Source of the DNA: Arenicola marina
Taxonomy: Eukaryota > Annelida > Polychaeta > Arenicolidae
Direction of reading: 5' to 3'
Length of the DNA stretch: 64,000 nt
NCBI GenBank assembly: GCA_964019135.1
Contig: OZ025248.1
Location: 74,902,119-74,966,118 of the forward strand
The notes under the pieces: model-generated
Databases searched by the model: none
Told to the model about the DNA's origin: nothing
Seen by the model: only the letters and a program-made list of their open reading frames with translations
Shown: in pieces, positions 1-12,300 of the stretch
Layout of the letters: every line of letters starts with the position of its first letter
How positions within the stretch are numbered: position 1 is the stretch's first letter
Program-made: the position numbers and the translations under genes

Positions 1-158
1 GACCCTGGGGCTCCCCCCGTCCTGCACACACCATGGGGCTGCTCTGCCCCCGCACTACACACCCTGGGGCTGCCCCGCCCCCCTGCCCCGACCCTACCCT
101 CTCGTGACATGATGGGAAGATAAGAGGACAAGGCTGTCACGTACATTTATATTCCATA
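1..158. other. GC-rich flank beyond the gap with short repeats
   Basis: Two to three degenerate copies of a roughly 30-60 bp motif containing ACCCTGGGGCTGCC. It probably belongs to the FRS2 locus (intron or downstream exon), but no frame can be supported and the gap hides the junction. Confidence 0.4.
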
Positions 159-358
159 NNNNNNNNNNNNNNNNNNNNNNNNNNNNNNNNNNNNNNNNNN
201 NNNNNNNNNNNNNNNNNNNNNNNNNNNNNNNNNNNNNNNNNNNNNNNNNNNNNNNNNNNNNNNNNNNNNNNNNNNNNNNNNNNNNNNNNNNNNNNNNNNN
301 NNNNNNNNNNNNNNNNNNNNNNNNNNNNNNNNNNNNNNNNNNNNNNNNNNNNNNNNNN
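159..358. other. Assembly gap of 200 N
   Basis: Exactly 200 unknown bases, so the size is probably a placeholder. It interrupts the FRS2 gene, and any reading frame carried through it is meaningless. Confidence 0.98.
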
Positions 359-1072
359 GTGTTCCTCGGTCTGGTTGGCGGCGGTGGGCGGCAGGTTGAC
401 CACGATGCCGGCGATGTCTGAGGCCTGCACCAGCCCCTGCCGCGCCGTCGTGATATCCGTATTAACGTACTCATGCCCTCCCCCACCCCCACCCCCCCCT
501 CCGCCGCCGAACACGCCGTTGATATACAAATGCGGGCTATCTTGAGGACTCCCGTCCGTTTGCGGAATTGTCGCATTATCCGCAAGCGAGCTGGGCCGGC
601 CGCCGAGCCCGTCCAGGACCGGCACGCCGCCGGCGCCGCCGCCACCGCGCGAGAGCCCGGCCCCCACCTGCTGCGGCGGGTGCGGGTGGCCGTGCTGGCC
701 CTGGTGCTGCTGATGCTGCTGCTGATGCTGCTGCTGCCCCTCCTCCTGGCCCGTCCGCTGGCGCTGGATGCAGTCCTGCAGCAAGTTGAACAGGGCCTCC
801 GCCCGCCGGCAGCGGAAGGCGTAGATGCCGGGTCCGGTCGGGCAGCGCCGGCCGCTCTCGAAGGAGAACAGCTCGGCGTCGAAGCCGTAGCGGCGCAGGC
901 TCTTCAGCGGCCAGCGGATCGGCTCCCGCTCCCGCTGGTACCAGACCAACTCGGAGTCGGTGATCTCGATCTTGCCCGGGTTGCGCTCCAGACCGTTGTC
1001 GTCCACGTTGATGACCTTGAAGACGCGCGGCGTGCCCTGCTCGGTGACGCCGCGTGAACACGTGCAGCCCAT
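359..1072 (-). CDS. FRS2: FRS2/FRS3-type FGF receptor substrate, N-terminal part
   Basis: Membrane-anchored docking adaptor that binds activated FGF and neurotrophin receptors through a PTB domain and recruits GRB2 and SHP2 when phosphorylated (known for the family). The sequence reads MGCTCS at the N-terminus, fitting the myristoylation signal of FRS2 (Gly2). The IRS-type PTB domain spans about residues 14-112 and includes FKVINVDDNG, RRYGFDAELFSFESGRRC and IYAFRCRRAEALFNLLQ, all close to vertebrate FRS2. A His/Gln-rich stretch follows (about residues 115-135), then a glycine run near residue 190. Two pYxN GRB2-binding motifs are visible: Tyr183 (LYING) and Tyr202 (HEYVNT). The second matches the conserved first GRB2 site of vertebrate FRS2. 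The start codon lies in a good Kozak context (gccATGG). The frame is open for 238 codons and then enters the gap, so the C-terminal part is missing. FRS2 versus FRS3 cannot be separated; a single ancestral gene is likely. Confidence 0.9.
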
Positions 1073-1103
1073 GGCGCAAGGGGCTGGGTCTGGGGCTGGG
1101 GCT

Positions 1104-1119
1104 GGGCGGGGCGGGGCGG
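1104..1119 (-). promoter_or_regulatory. Possible GC-box cluster just upstream of the FRS2 start
   Basis: Overlapping GGGCGGGGC motifs lie about 32-47 bp upstream of the FRS2 ATG in a GC-rich block that ends near 1175. They could be Sp1-type sites in a CpG-rich promoter or 5'UTR. On the minus strand the same stretch reads as a pyrimidine-rich tract with CCCAG, so it could instead be a splice acceptor before the first coding exon. I cannot decide between these. Confidence 0.3.
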
Positions 1120-1199
1120 CTGGCTCAGAGGGTGGCTGGCTGCCCGGTAGCCTGGGACCCCAGCGGCCTCATCTGGTCACGCCTCGACCTGTGATCAAA

Positions 1200-1459
1200 G
1201 CACGACTATGACATACGGCGCACAATATAATAATATCATATCCATATGAAGATATATTACACTTATTTGCTTTGCATGATGTGTGAACAATATTTGTTTA
1301 CAAAATATCTTTAAATTATTCACTCATTCACTCTTTTATAATATAAACGAAAAACTTACTTCAAGTCAGACTCTATGTAACTTAAAAACTTAAAACTTTA
1401 AATAATGTATATATTGATTTTCGATATATATATATGATACCTAGATACAGTGAAATATT
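1200..1459. other. AT-rich intergenic DNA
   Basis: A sharp drop in GC content after the FRS2 upstream block. Only short AT runs, including (AT)n near 1424-1436. No gene seen. Confidence 0.6.
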
Positions 1460-1461
1460 GG

Positions 1462-1575
1462 TGCTTAGGTCAACTGGAAGAGGAGGCCAGATGCAAAGGG
1501 CGCGAACCCACGACGTGTCGGTTCACAGCTAACCCTCCTTGCGAACTGACCTAGGGGCGCTTATGAGATGTGTGC
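1462..1575 (-). mobile_element. tRNA-like SINE head remnant
   Basis: On the minus strand the DNA around 1498-1509 reads GGGTTCGCGCCC, a good RNA polymerase III B box. It is preceded by an A-box-like TTAGCTGTGAAC about 30 bp upstream. This is the layout of a tRNA-derived SINE head or a tRNA pseudogene. No cloverleaf with paired acceptor arms was found, so it is not called as a functional tRNA. Confidence 0.4.
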
Positions 1576-1737
1576 ATGTAATGTAATATACATTGTATTA
1601 AGCTAGATTTATGTGGGCGAGAAGCTAGACAAGGGTGTATCCATAACAAAGGGAAATGCTTCGGATTCTCATTTTGAAGCCAAATGCCCCGCAGAAACCA
1701 AACGGAACAGTGGCGTCATCTGGTGAGAAACCACAAG

Positions 1738-1825
1738 TACAAAGGTCAACCCTCCACTTTGAATTGTCCAAAGCGGCCGGTGCGTGGTTCGACGCCCACT
1801 TGGGCAATACCTGCATGGTGGTGCG
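1738..1825 (+). mobile_element. SINE head (B box) leading into the 75-bp array
   Basis: GGTTCGACGCC at 1786-1796 is a B box. It lies 40 bp upstream of the first GGACAAAG of the array. In the intact-headed SINE at 39.9 kb the B box at 39990 lies 38 bp upstream of the matching GGATAAAG. The shared order and spacing indicate that the array grew from inside a SINE copy. Confidence 0.65.
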
Positions 1826-4199
1826 GGACAAAGATACCAGGTCTGTCTTCTGAAAGAGTAGGCGTTGTCTCCCGGAGATATGTACCTACATGGTGGTGCG
1901 GGATAAAGTTCCCAGGTCTGTCTTCTGAAAGAGTAGGCGTTGTCTCCCGGAGATATGTACCTACATGGTGGTGCGGGATAAAGTTACCAGGTCTGTCTTC
2001 TGAAAGAGTAGGCGTTGTCTTCCGGAGATATGTACCTACATGGTGGTGCGGGATAAAGTTACCAGGTCTGTCTTCTGAAAGAGTAGGCGTTGTCTCCCGG
2101 AGATATGTACCTACATGGTGGTGCGGGATAAAGTTACCAGGTCTGTCTTCTGAAAGAGTAGGCGTTGTCTTCCGGAGATATGTACCTACATGGTGGTGCG
2201 AGATAAAGTTACCAGGTCTGTCTTCTGAAAGAGTAGGCGTTGTCTTCCGGAGATATGTACCTACATGGTGGTGCGAGATAAAGTTACCAGGTCTGTCTTC
2301 TGAAAGAGTAGGCGTTGTCTTCCGGAGATATGTACCTACATGGTGGTGCGGGATAAAGTTCCCAGGTCTGTCTTCTGAAAGAGTAGGCGTTGTCTCCCGG
2401 AGATATGTACCTACATGGTGGTGCGGGATAAAGTTACCAGGTCTGTCTTCTGAAAGAGTAGGCGTTGTCTTCCGGAGATATGTACCTACATGGTGGTGCG
2501 GGATAAAGTTACCAGGTCTGTCTTCTGAAAGAGTAGGCGTTGTCTTCCGGAGATATGTACCTACATGGTGGTGCGGGATAAAGTTACCAGGTCTGTCTTC
2601 TGAAAGAGTAGGCGTTGTCTCCCGGAGATATGTACCTACATGGTGGTGCGGGATAAAGTTACCAGGTCTGTCTTCTGAAAGAGTAGGCGTTGTCTTCCGG
2701 AGATATGTACCTACATGGTGGTGCGGGATAAAGTTCCCAGGTCTGTCTTCTGAAAGAGTAGGCGTTGTCTTCCGGAGATATGTACCTACATGGTGGTGCG
2801 GGATAAATTTACCAGGTCTGTCTTCTGAAAGAGTAGGCGTTGTCTTCCGGAGATATGTACCTACATGGTGGTGCGGGATAAAGTTACCAGGTCTGTCTTC
2901 TGAAAGAGTAGGCGTTGTCTCCCGGAGATATGTACCTACATGGTGGTGCGGGATAAAGTTACCAGGTCTGTCTTCTGAAAGAGTAGGCGTTGTCTTCCGG
3001 AGATATGTACCTACATGGTGGTGCGGGATAAAGTTACCAGGTCTGTCTTCTGAAAGAGTAGGCGTTGTCTCCCGGAGATATGTACCTACATGGTGGTGCG
3101 GGATAAAGTTACCAGGTCTGTCTTCTGAAAGAGTAGGCGTTGTCTTCCGGAGATATGTACCTACATGGTGGTGCGGGATAAAGTTACCAGGTCTGTCTTC
3201 TGAAAGAGTAGGCGTTGTCTTCCGGAGATATGTACCTACATGGTGGTGCGGGATAAAGTTCCCAGGTCTGTCTTCTGAAAGAGTAGGCGTTATCTTCCGG
3301 AGATATGTACCTACATGGTGGTGCGGGACAAAGATACCAGGTATGTCTTCTGAAAGAGTAGGCGTTGTCTTCCGGAGATATGTACCTACATGGTGGTGCG
3401 GGATAAAGTTACCAGGTCTGTCTTCTGAAAGAGTAGGCGTTGTCTTCCGGAGATATGTACCTACATGGTGGTGCGGGATAAAGTTATCAGGTCTGTCTTC
3501 TGAAAGAGTAGGCGTTGTCTTCCGGAGATATGTACCTACATGGTGGTGCGGGATAAAGTTACCAGGTCTGTCTTCTGAAAGAGTAGGCGTTGTCTTCCGG
3601 AGATATGTACCTACATGGTGGTGCGGGATAAAGTTCCCAGGTCTGTCTTCTGAAAGAGTAGGCGTTGTCATCCGGAGATATGTACCTACATGGTGGTGCG
3701 GGATAAAGTTACCAGGTCTGTCTTCTGAAAGAGTAGGCGTTGTCTTCCGGAGATATGTACCTACATGGTGGTGCGGGATAAAGTTACCAGGTCTGTCTTC
3801 TGAAAGAGTAGGCGTTGTCTCCCGCAGATATGTACCTACATGGTGGTGCGGGATAAAGTTACCAGGTCTGTCTTCTGAAAGAGTAGGCGTTGTCTCCCGG
3901 AGATATGTACCTACATGGTGGTGCGGGATAAAGTTACCAGGTCTGTCTTCTGAAAGAGTAGGCGTTGTCTTCCGGAGATATGTACCTACATGGTGGTGCG
4001 GGATAAAATTACCAGGTCTGTCTTCTGAAAGAGTAGGCGTTGTCTTCCGGAGATATGTACCTACATGGTGGTGCGGGATAAAGTTACCAGGTCTGTCTTC
4101 TGAAAGAGTAGGCGTTGTCTCCCGGAGATATGTACCTACATGGTGGTGCGGGACAAAGATACCAGGTCTGTCTTCTGTAGGCGTTGTCTCCCGGAGATA
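1809..4199 (+). repeat. 75-bp minisatellite, about 32 units, SINE-derived
   Basis: Head-to-tail 75-bp units containing TACCTACATGGTGGTGCGGG and AAAGAGTAGGCGTTGTCTCC. Units differ by a few point variants (TCTCCCGG/TCTTCCGG, AAGTTACC/AAGTTCCC, GGGATA/GAGATA). The first, one internal (near 3327) and the last unit carry the GGGACAAAGATACC variant. The last unit is shortened. Because 75 is a multiple of 3 and the unit lacks stops in one frame on each strand, long open frames occur on both strands. The variants are mostly amino-acid changing in both frames, so protein coding is not supported. The unit matches the SINE core: GGATAAAGTTACCAGGTCTG here against GGATAAAGATCCCATGTCTT in the SINE at 40 kb. 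Confidence 0.9.
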
Positions 4200-4708
4200 G
4201 TACCATTTCGTCCCATAGCAGCTTGATAAGTATGAAGGATTAGTTAGAAGTCAGCAGTTATCAATGGCGCAATGATAAATTAGGACTTCAAAACACATGT
4301 TTAGGGGTCGTGTTCCTCGTTAGCCAGGCTGATGGCCGTTATCGATCAATGAACCGGTAGAAGGTTCATTCCGTTACTTGTACGTACGTCAGTGTTCCAC
4401 AATCAATAACATACGCGACAGCAAATATCCGGAGAAATGTAGAGCCGTTGTCGTTTACCAGGGTGGGTTTTCCTTGTCAACAGAAACAAAAGGCATGTGA
4501 AAAATGTCCTCATCCCACGTAGTGGGTGAGTGTGTAGGAGTGGAACGGGAAGTGCCAGCCATGATGAGGTGGTACAATGCACTCAGACACGATCCATTAT
4601 GAGGGGGCGGTGTACTGAGAAACGATGAAAACAAGGGATCACCCGAGCAAACCGAGAAGATATCCATCTTGGTATAACTTCATGGATGGATGGAATCGTT
4701 AGCATCAC
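4200..4708. other. Unique DNA between two minisatellites
   Basis: No convincing gene. A short open frame on the minus strand (4455-4667) has no recognisable features. No clear SINE 3' tail was found after the 75-bp array. Confidence 0.5.
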
Positions 4709-7700
4709 TGCAACCAGGATGAATAGCTAGGGCGCCTCGATATCACACACAACACCCACAGCAAACAGGATGAATACCTAGGGCGCCTCGATATCACACA
4801 CAACACCCACAGCAACCAGGATGAATACCTAGGGCGCCTCGATATCACACACAACATCCACTAAAAGCAGGATGAATAGCTAGGGCGCCTCGATATCACA
4901 CACAACACCCACAGCAACCAGGATGAATACCTAGGGCGCCTCGATATCACACACAACACCCACAGCAACCAGGATGAATAGCTAGGGGACCTCGATATCA
5001 CACACAACACCCACAGCAACCAGGATGAATAGCTAGGGCGCCTCGATATCACACACAACACCCACAGCAACCAGGATGAATACCTAGGGCGCCTCGATAT
5101 CACACACAACACCCACAGCAACCAGGATGAATACCTAGGGCGCCTCGATATCACACACAACACCCACAGCAACCAGGATGAATACCTAGGGCGCCTCGAT
5201 ATCACACACAACACCCACAGCAACCAGGATGAATACCTAGGGCGCCTCGATATCACACACAACACCCACAGCAACCAAGATGAATAGCTTGGGCGCCTCG
5301 ATATCACACACAACACCCACAGCAACCAGGATGAATAGCTAGGGCGCCTCGATATCACACACAACACCCACAGCAACCAAGATGAATAGCTAGGGCGCCT
5401 CGATATCACACACAACACCCACAGCAACCAGGATGAATAGCTAGGGCGCCTCGATATCACACACAACACCCACAGCAACCAGGATGAATACCTAGGGCGC
5501 CTCGATATCACACACAACACCCACTACAACCAGGATGAATACCTAGGGCGCCTCGATATCACACACAACACCCACTACAACCAGGATGAATACCTAGGGC
5601 GCCTCGATATCACACACAACACCCACAGCAACCAGGTCGAATAGCTAGGGCGCCTCGATATCACACACAACACCCACTAAAAGCAGGATGAATAGCTAGG
5701 GGACCTCGATATCACACACAACACCCACAGCAACCAGGATGAATACCTAGGGCACCTCGATATCACACACAACACCCACAGCAACCAGGATGAATACCTA
5801 GGGCGCCTCGATATCACACACAACACCCACAGCAACCAAGATGAATAGCTAGGGCGCGTCGATATCACACACAACACCCACAGCAACCAGGATGAATAGC
5901 TAGGGCACCTCGATATCACACACAACACCCACAGCAACCAGGATGAATACCTAGGGCGCCTCGATATCACACACAACACCCACTAAAAGCAGAATGAATA
6001 GCTAGGGGACCTCGATATCACACACAACACCCACAGCAACCAGGATGAATACCTAGGGCGCCTCGATATCACACACAACACCCACAGCAACCAGGATGAA
6101 TACCTAGGGCGCCTCGATATCACACACAACATCCACTAAAAGCAGGATGAATAGCTAGGGCGCCTCGATATCACACACAACACCCACAGCAACCAGGATG
6201 AATACCTAGGGCGCCTCGATATCACACACAACACCCACAACAACCAGGATGAATACCTAGGGCGCCTCGATATCACACACAACACCCACAGCAACCAAGA
6301 TGAATAGCTAGGGCGCCTCGATATCACACACAACACCCACAGCAACCAGGATGAATAGCTAGGGCGCCTCGATACCACACACAACACCCACTACAACCAG
6401 GATGAATAGCTAGGGCGCCTCGATATCACACACAACACCCACAGCAAACAGGATGAAAACCTAGGGCGCCTCGATATCACACACAACACCCACAGCAACC
6501 AGGATGAATACCTAGGGCGCCTCGATATCACACACAACACCCACAGCAACCAGGATGAATACCTAGGGCGCCTCGATATCACACACAACATCCACTAAAA
6601 GCAGGATGAATAGCTAGGGCGCCTCGATATCACACACAACACCCACAGCAACCAGGATGAATACCTAGGGCGCCTCGATATCACACACAACACCCACAGC
6701 AACCAGGATGAATACCTAGGGCGCTTCGATATCACACACAACACCCACAGCAACCAGGATGAATACCTAGGGCGCCTCGATATCACACACAACACCCACA
6801 GCAACCAAGATGAATAGCTAGGGCGCCTCGATATCACACACAACACCCACAGCAACCAGGATGAATACCTAGGGCGCCTCGATATCACACACAACACCCA
6901 CAGCAACCAGGATGAATACCTAGGGCGCCTCGATATCACACACAACACCCACAGCAACCAGGATGAATACCTAGGGCGCCTCGATATCACACACAACACC
7001 CACAGCAACCAGGATGAATACCTAGGGCGCCTCGATATCACACACAACACCCACAGCAACCAGGATGAATACCTAGGGCGCTTCGATATCACACACAACA
7101 CCCACAGCAACCAGGATGAATACCTAGGGCGCCTCGATATCACACACAACACCCACTACAACCAGGATGAATAGCTAGGGCGCCTCGATATCACACACAA
7201 CACCCACAGCAACCAGGATGAATACCTAGGGCGCCTCGATATCACACACAACACCCACAGCAACCAGGATGAATACCTAGGGCGCCTCGATATCACACAC
7301 AACACCCACAGCAACCAGGATGAATACCTAGGGCGCCTCGATATCACACACAACACCCACAGCAACCAGGATGAATACCTAGGGCGCCTCGATATCACAC
7401 ACAACACCCACAGCAACCAAGATGAATAGCTTGGGCGCCTCGATATCACACACAACACCCACAGCAACCAGGATGAATAGCTAGGGCGCCTCGATATCAC
7501 ACACAACACCCACAGCAACCAAGATGAATAGCTAGGGCGCCTCGATATCACACACAACACCCACAGCAACCAGGATGAATAGCTAGGGCGCCTCGATATC
7601 ACACACAACACCCACTAAAAGCAGGATGAATAGCTAGGGGACCTCGATATCACACACAACACCCACAGCAACCAGGATGAATACCTAGGGCGCCTCGATA

Positions 7701-10700
7701 TCACACACAACACCCACAGCAACCAAGATGAATAGCTAGGGCGCGTCGATATCACACACAACACCCACAGCAACCAGGATGAATAGCTAGGGCGCCTCGA
7801 TATCACACACACCACCCACTAAAAGCAGAATGAATAGCTAGGGGACCTCGATATCACACACAACACCCACAGCAACCAGGATGAATACCTAGGGCGCCTC
7901 GATATCACACACAACACCCACAGCAACCAGGATGAATACCTAGGGCGCCTCGATATCACACACAACATCCACTAAAAGCAGGATGAATAGCTAGGGCGCC
8001 TCGATATCACACACAACACCCACAGCAACCAGGATGAATACCTAGGGCGCCTCGATATCACACACAACACCCACAACAACCAGGATGAATACCTAGGGCG
8101 CCTCGATATCACACACAACACCCACAGCAACCAAGATGAATAGCTAGGGCGCCTCGATATCACACACAACACCCACAGCAACCAGGATGAATAGCTAGGG
8201 CGCCTCGATACCACACACAACACCCACTACAACCAGGATGAATAGCTAGGGCGCCTCGATATCACACACAACACCCACAGCAACCAGGATGAATACCTAG
8301 GGCGCCTCGATATCACACACAACACCCACAGCAACCAGGATGAATACCTAGGGCGCCTCGATATCACACACAACACCCACAGCAACCAGGATGAATACCT
8401 AGGGCGCCTCGATATCACACACAACACCCACAGCAACCAGGATGAATACCTAGGGCGCCTCGATATCACACACAACACCCACAGCAAACAGGATGAAAAC
8501 CTAGGGCGCCTCGATATCACACACAACACCCACAGCAACCAGGATGAATACCTAGGGCGCCTCGATATCACACACAACACCCACAGCAACCAGGATGAAT
8601 ACCTAGGGCGCCTCGATATCACACACAACATCCACTAAAAGCAGGATGAATAGCTAGGGCGCCTCGATATCACACACAACACCCACAGCAACCAGGATGA
8701 ATACCTAGGGCGCCTCGATATCACACACAACACCCACAGCAACCAGGATGAATACCTAGGGCGCCTCGATATCACACACAACACCCACAGCAACCAGGAT
8801 GAATACCTAGGGCGCCTCGATATCACACACAACACCCACAGCAACCAGGATGAATAGCTAGGGCGCCTCGATATCACACACAACACCCACAGCAACCAGG
8901 GTGAATAGCTAGGGCGCCTCGATATCACACACAACACCCACAGCAACCAGGATGAATACCTAGGGCGCCTCGATATCACACACAACACCCACAGCAACCA
9001 GGATGAATACCTAGGGCGCCTCGATATCACACACAACACCCACAGCAACCAGGATGAATACCTAGGGCGCCTCGATATCACACACAACACCCACAGCAAC
9101 CAGGATGAATACCTAGGGCGCCTCGATATCACACACAACACCCACAGCAACCAGGATGAATACCTAGGGCGCCTCGATATCACACACAACACTCACAGCA
9201 ACCAGGATGAATAGCTAGGGCGCCTCGATATCACACACAACACCCACAGCAACCAGGATGAATACCTAGGGCGCCTCGATATCACACACAACACCCACAG
9301 CAACCAGGATGAATAGCTAGGGCGCTTCGATATCACACACAACACCCACAGCAACCAGGATGAATAGCTAGGGCGCCTCGATATCACACACAACACCCAC
9401 AGCAACCAAGATGAATACCTAGGGCGCCTCGATATCACACACAACACCCACAGCAACCAGGATGAATACCTAGGGCGCCTCGATATCACACACAACACCC
9501 ACAGCAACCAGGATGAATACCTAGGGCGCCTCGATATCACACACAACACCCACAGCAACCAGGATGAATACCTAGGGCGCCTCGATATCACACACAACAC
9601 CCACAGCAACCAGGATGAATACCTAGGGCGCCTCGATATCACACACAACACCCACAGCAACCAGGATGAATACCTAGGGCGCCTCGATATCACACACAAC
9701 ACCCACAGCAACCAGGATGAATACCTAGGGCGCCTCGATATCACACACAACACCCACAGCAACCAGGATGAATACCTAGGGCGCCTCGATATCACACACA
9801 ACACCCACAGCAACCAGGATGAATAGCTAGGGCGCCTCGATATCACACACAACACCCACAGCAACCAGGATGAATAGCTAGGGCGCCTCGATATCACACA
9901 CAACACCCACAGCAACCAGGATGAATACCTAGGGCGCCTCGATATCACACACAACACCCACAGCAACCAGGATGAATAGCTAGGGCGCCTCGATATCACA
10001 CACAACACCCACAGCAACCAGGATGAATAGCTAGGGCGCCTCGATATCACACACAACACCCACAGCAACCAGGAGGAATACCTAGGGCGCCTCGATATCA
10101 CACACAACACCCACAGCAACCAGGATGAATACCTAGGGCGCCTCGATATCACACACAACACCCACTACAACCAGGATGAATACCTAGGGCGCCTCGATAT
10201 CACACACAACACCCACAGCAACCAGGATGAATAGCTAGGGCACCTCGATATCACACACAACACCCACTACAACCAGGATGAATAGCTCGGGCGCCTCGAT
10301 ATCACACACAACACCCACAGCAACCAGGATGAATAGCTAGGGCGCCTCGATACCACACACAACACCCACTACAACCAAGATGAATACCTAGGGCGCCTCG
10401 ATATCACACACAACACCCACAGCAACCAGGATGAATACCTAGGGCGCCTCGATATCACACACAACACCAACAGCAACCAGGATGAATAGCTAGGGCACCT
10501 CGGTATCACACACAACACCCACAGCAACCAGGATGAATAGCTAGGGCGCCTCGATATCACACACAACACCCACAGCAACCAGGATGAATACCTAGGGCGC
10601 CTCGATATCACACACAACACCCACAGCAACCAGGATGAATACCTAGGGCGCCTCGATATCACACACAACACCCACAGCAACCAGGATGAATAGCTAGGGC

Positions 10701-11143
10701 ACCTCGATATCACACACAACACCCACAGCAACCAAGATGAATACCTAGGGCGCCTCGATATCACACACAACACCCACAGCAACCAGGATGAATACCTAGG
10801 GCGCCTCGATATCACACACAACACCCACAGCAACCAGGATGAATACCTAGGGCGCCTCGATATCACACACAACACCCACAGCAACCAGGATGAATAGCTA
10901 GGGCGCCTCGATATCACACACAACACCCACAGCAACCAGGATGAATAGCTAGGGCGCCTCGATATCACACACAACACCCACAGCAACCAGGATGAATAGC
11001 TAGGGCGCCTCGATATCACACACAACACCCACAGCAACCAGGAGGAATACCTAGGGCGCCTCGATATCACACACAACACCCACAGCAACCAGGATGAATA
11101 GCTAGGGCGCCTCGATATCACACACAATAATCACTACATCCAG
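4709..11143. repeat. 51-bp minisatellite, about 126 units
   Basis: Units contain AGCAACCAGGATGAATACCT followed by AGGGCGCCTCGATATCACAC and ACAACACCCAC. The main variants are ATACCTAGG/ATAGCTAGG, GGGCGCC/GGGGACC, and marker units ending CACTAAAAGC or CACTACAACC. Minus-strand frames of 60-320 codons arise because 51 is a multiple of 3. The CACTAAAAGC and CACTACAACC marker units put stop codons in that frame. Higher-order copies exist: the block around 5981-6600 recurs 1836 bp (36 units) further right, around 7817-8440, with the same marker order. Terminal units near 11127 are degenerate. Confidence 0.95.
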
Positions 11144-11322
11144 GGTGATATCTCGATTCACTGTCGCGAAAATACCAGATCGGAAAACAAGAAAAAAAAA
11201 CCACTCAAGCCAGACAACTGTGGCAAATACATAAGTCATTGGGAAATATCAGCGGAAATCCAGCCACCGCTATACAACTTCGATCAGGTTCAATTAGGTG
11301 CCGCAGTAGTTATCTCACACTT

Positions 11323-11376
11323 AGCCCTGAAGAACCCAGGCCTGGCCATACCGCTCAGCCTGGGTTCTTCAGGGCT
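11323..11376. repeat. Perfect 19-bp inverted repeat with 16-bp loop
   Basis: AGCCCTGAAGAACCCAGGC at 11323-11341 is the exact reverse complement of 11358-11376. The loop is 11342-11357. No flanking target duplication was recognised. Confidence 0.9.
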
Positions 11377-12156
11377 ACCTCATACTCTCACCTGTTGCAT
11401 TACAATAAAGCCAGTGGGGTTACCCCGTTGCGATCCACACTTCCTGGGGCTACGCCGTCTACTCCGTCCTTTCTGTCACCCATGCGTCAACTTAAACCCA
11501 CGGCAAACGCCGGTATTATAAGATCATTAACTATCCAGACTGAATGCTGCGGTAACATCTTCATATCCCAAAGTATATCAGACAAAACAGATGGCCTGTA
11601 TATCGCGACATCGGCGCTTCATGCACTAGAGTATACCACATCCGTTATCGCACATCGGATCTACAACCCTCCGCCGGAGGCCTGGAGATAGGCATCAGGT
11701 TGGTTGCCCCGCTGTAAAGCACCCGGCGTCGTCTGCTCCAGCAGAAAAAAAGGCGGGAAAACGAGACACACACACCGGGACCCTCGGCGATAGCGTAGAT
11801 AGTGCACCTCGTCACCGCCGGTTTTTGAAAAGCGAGTCAACAAGTCACACCTGCCGGTTGGTTATCCCATCCAGGCCATCAAGCCGGGCGGAGATTAGGG
11901 CGATTATAGAAGTGGTTTGTACTGGGCACGATCGACTAGCAGTCGCTATTGGAGGATCCCGTAATTCTATTAGGCGTTCAACAGTTCAGGTTGGGAGCCA
12001 AGTGGCGTTCAACAGTTGTATACTAACATCAGTAAAGGTATAAACCTGAAGCACTCCGGACCACGTGACGCCATTATACTTGAAATATTAGTTTCGAACA
12101 CGTGCGCGAGATTTCAACGCTAGCTGCCTGCTTCCACAAGAACACTTCACCAACAA

Positions 12157-12300
12157 TACACAAGGGGGACGTAGGTAATTATGCACATGTTGTGGCACCC
12201 TTTGCCCGTAAAATCCGATGCTATATAATATATATATTACAACGCTTCACACTGCACAAGGGGGGCTTACAAAAATTATTATCAACATGTTGTGGCGCTG
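12157..12300. repeat. Diverged direct repeat, two copies about 97 bp apart
   Basis: CACAAGGGGG followed about 35 bp later by ACATGTTGTGGC occurs at 12159-12210 and again at 12256-12296. Between the two lies an AT-rich segment. Possibly a decayed mobile-element end. Confidence 0.5.

Noticed and set aside
137-358. FRS2 frame extended through the N gap to position 137
   Set aside because: Unknown bases cannot support a frame, and the sequence after the gap gives no FRS2-like residues.
473-1057. Plus-strand 194-codon frame over FRS2
   Set aside because: Shadow of the minus-strand gene in GC-rich DNA, without domain resemblance.
1684-4200. 838-codon open frame, and a long one on the other strand
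   Set aside because: Product of the 75-bp tandem repeat. Variants change amino acids freely in both frames and there is no gene structure.
4861-11127. Series of minus-strand frames with a 17-residue repeat
   Set aside because: 51-bp minisatellite; stop-bearing marker units recur and the peptides have no known domain.
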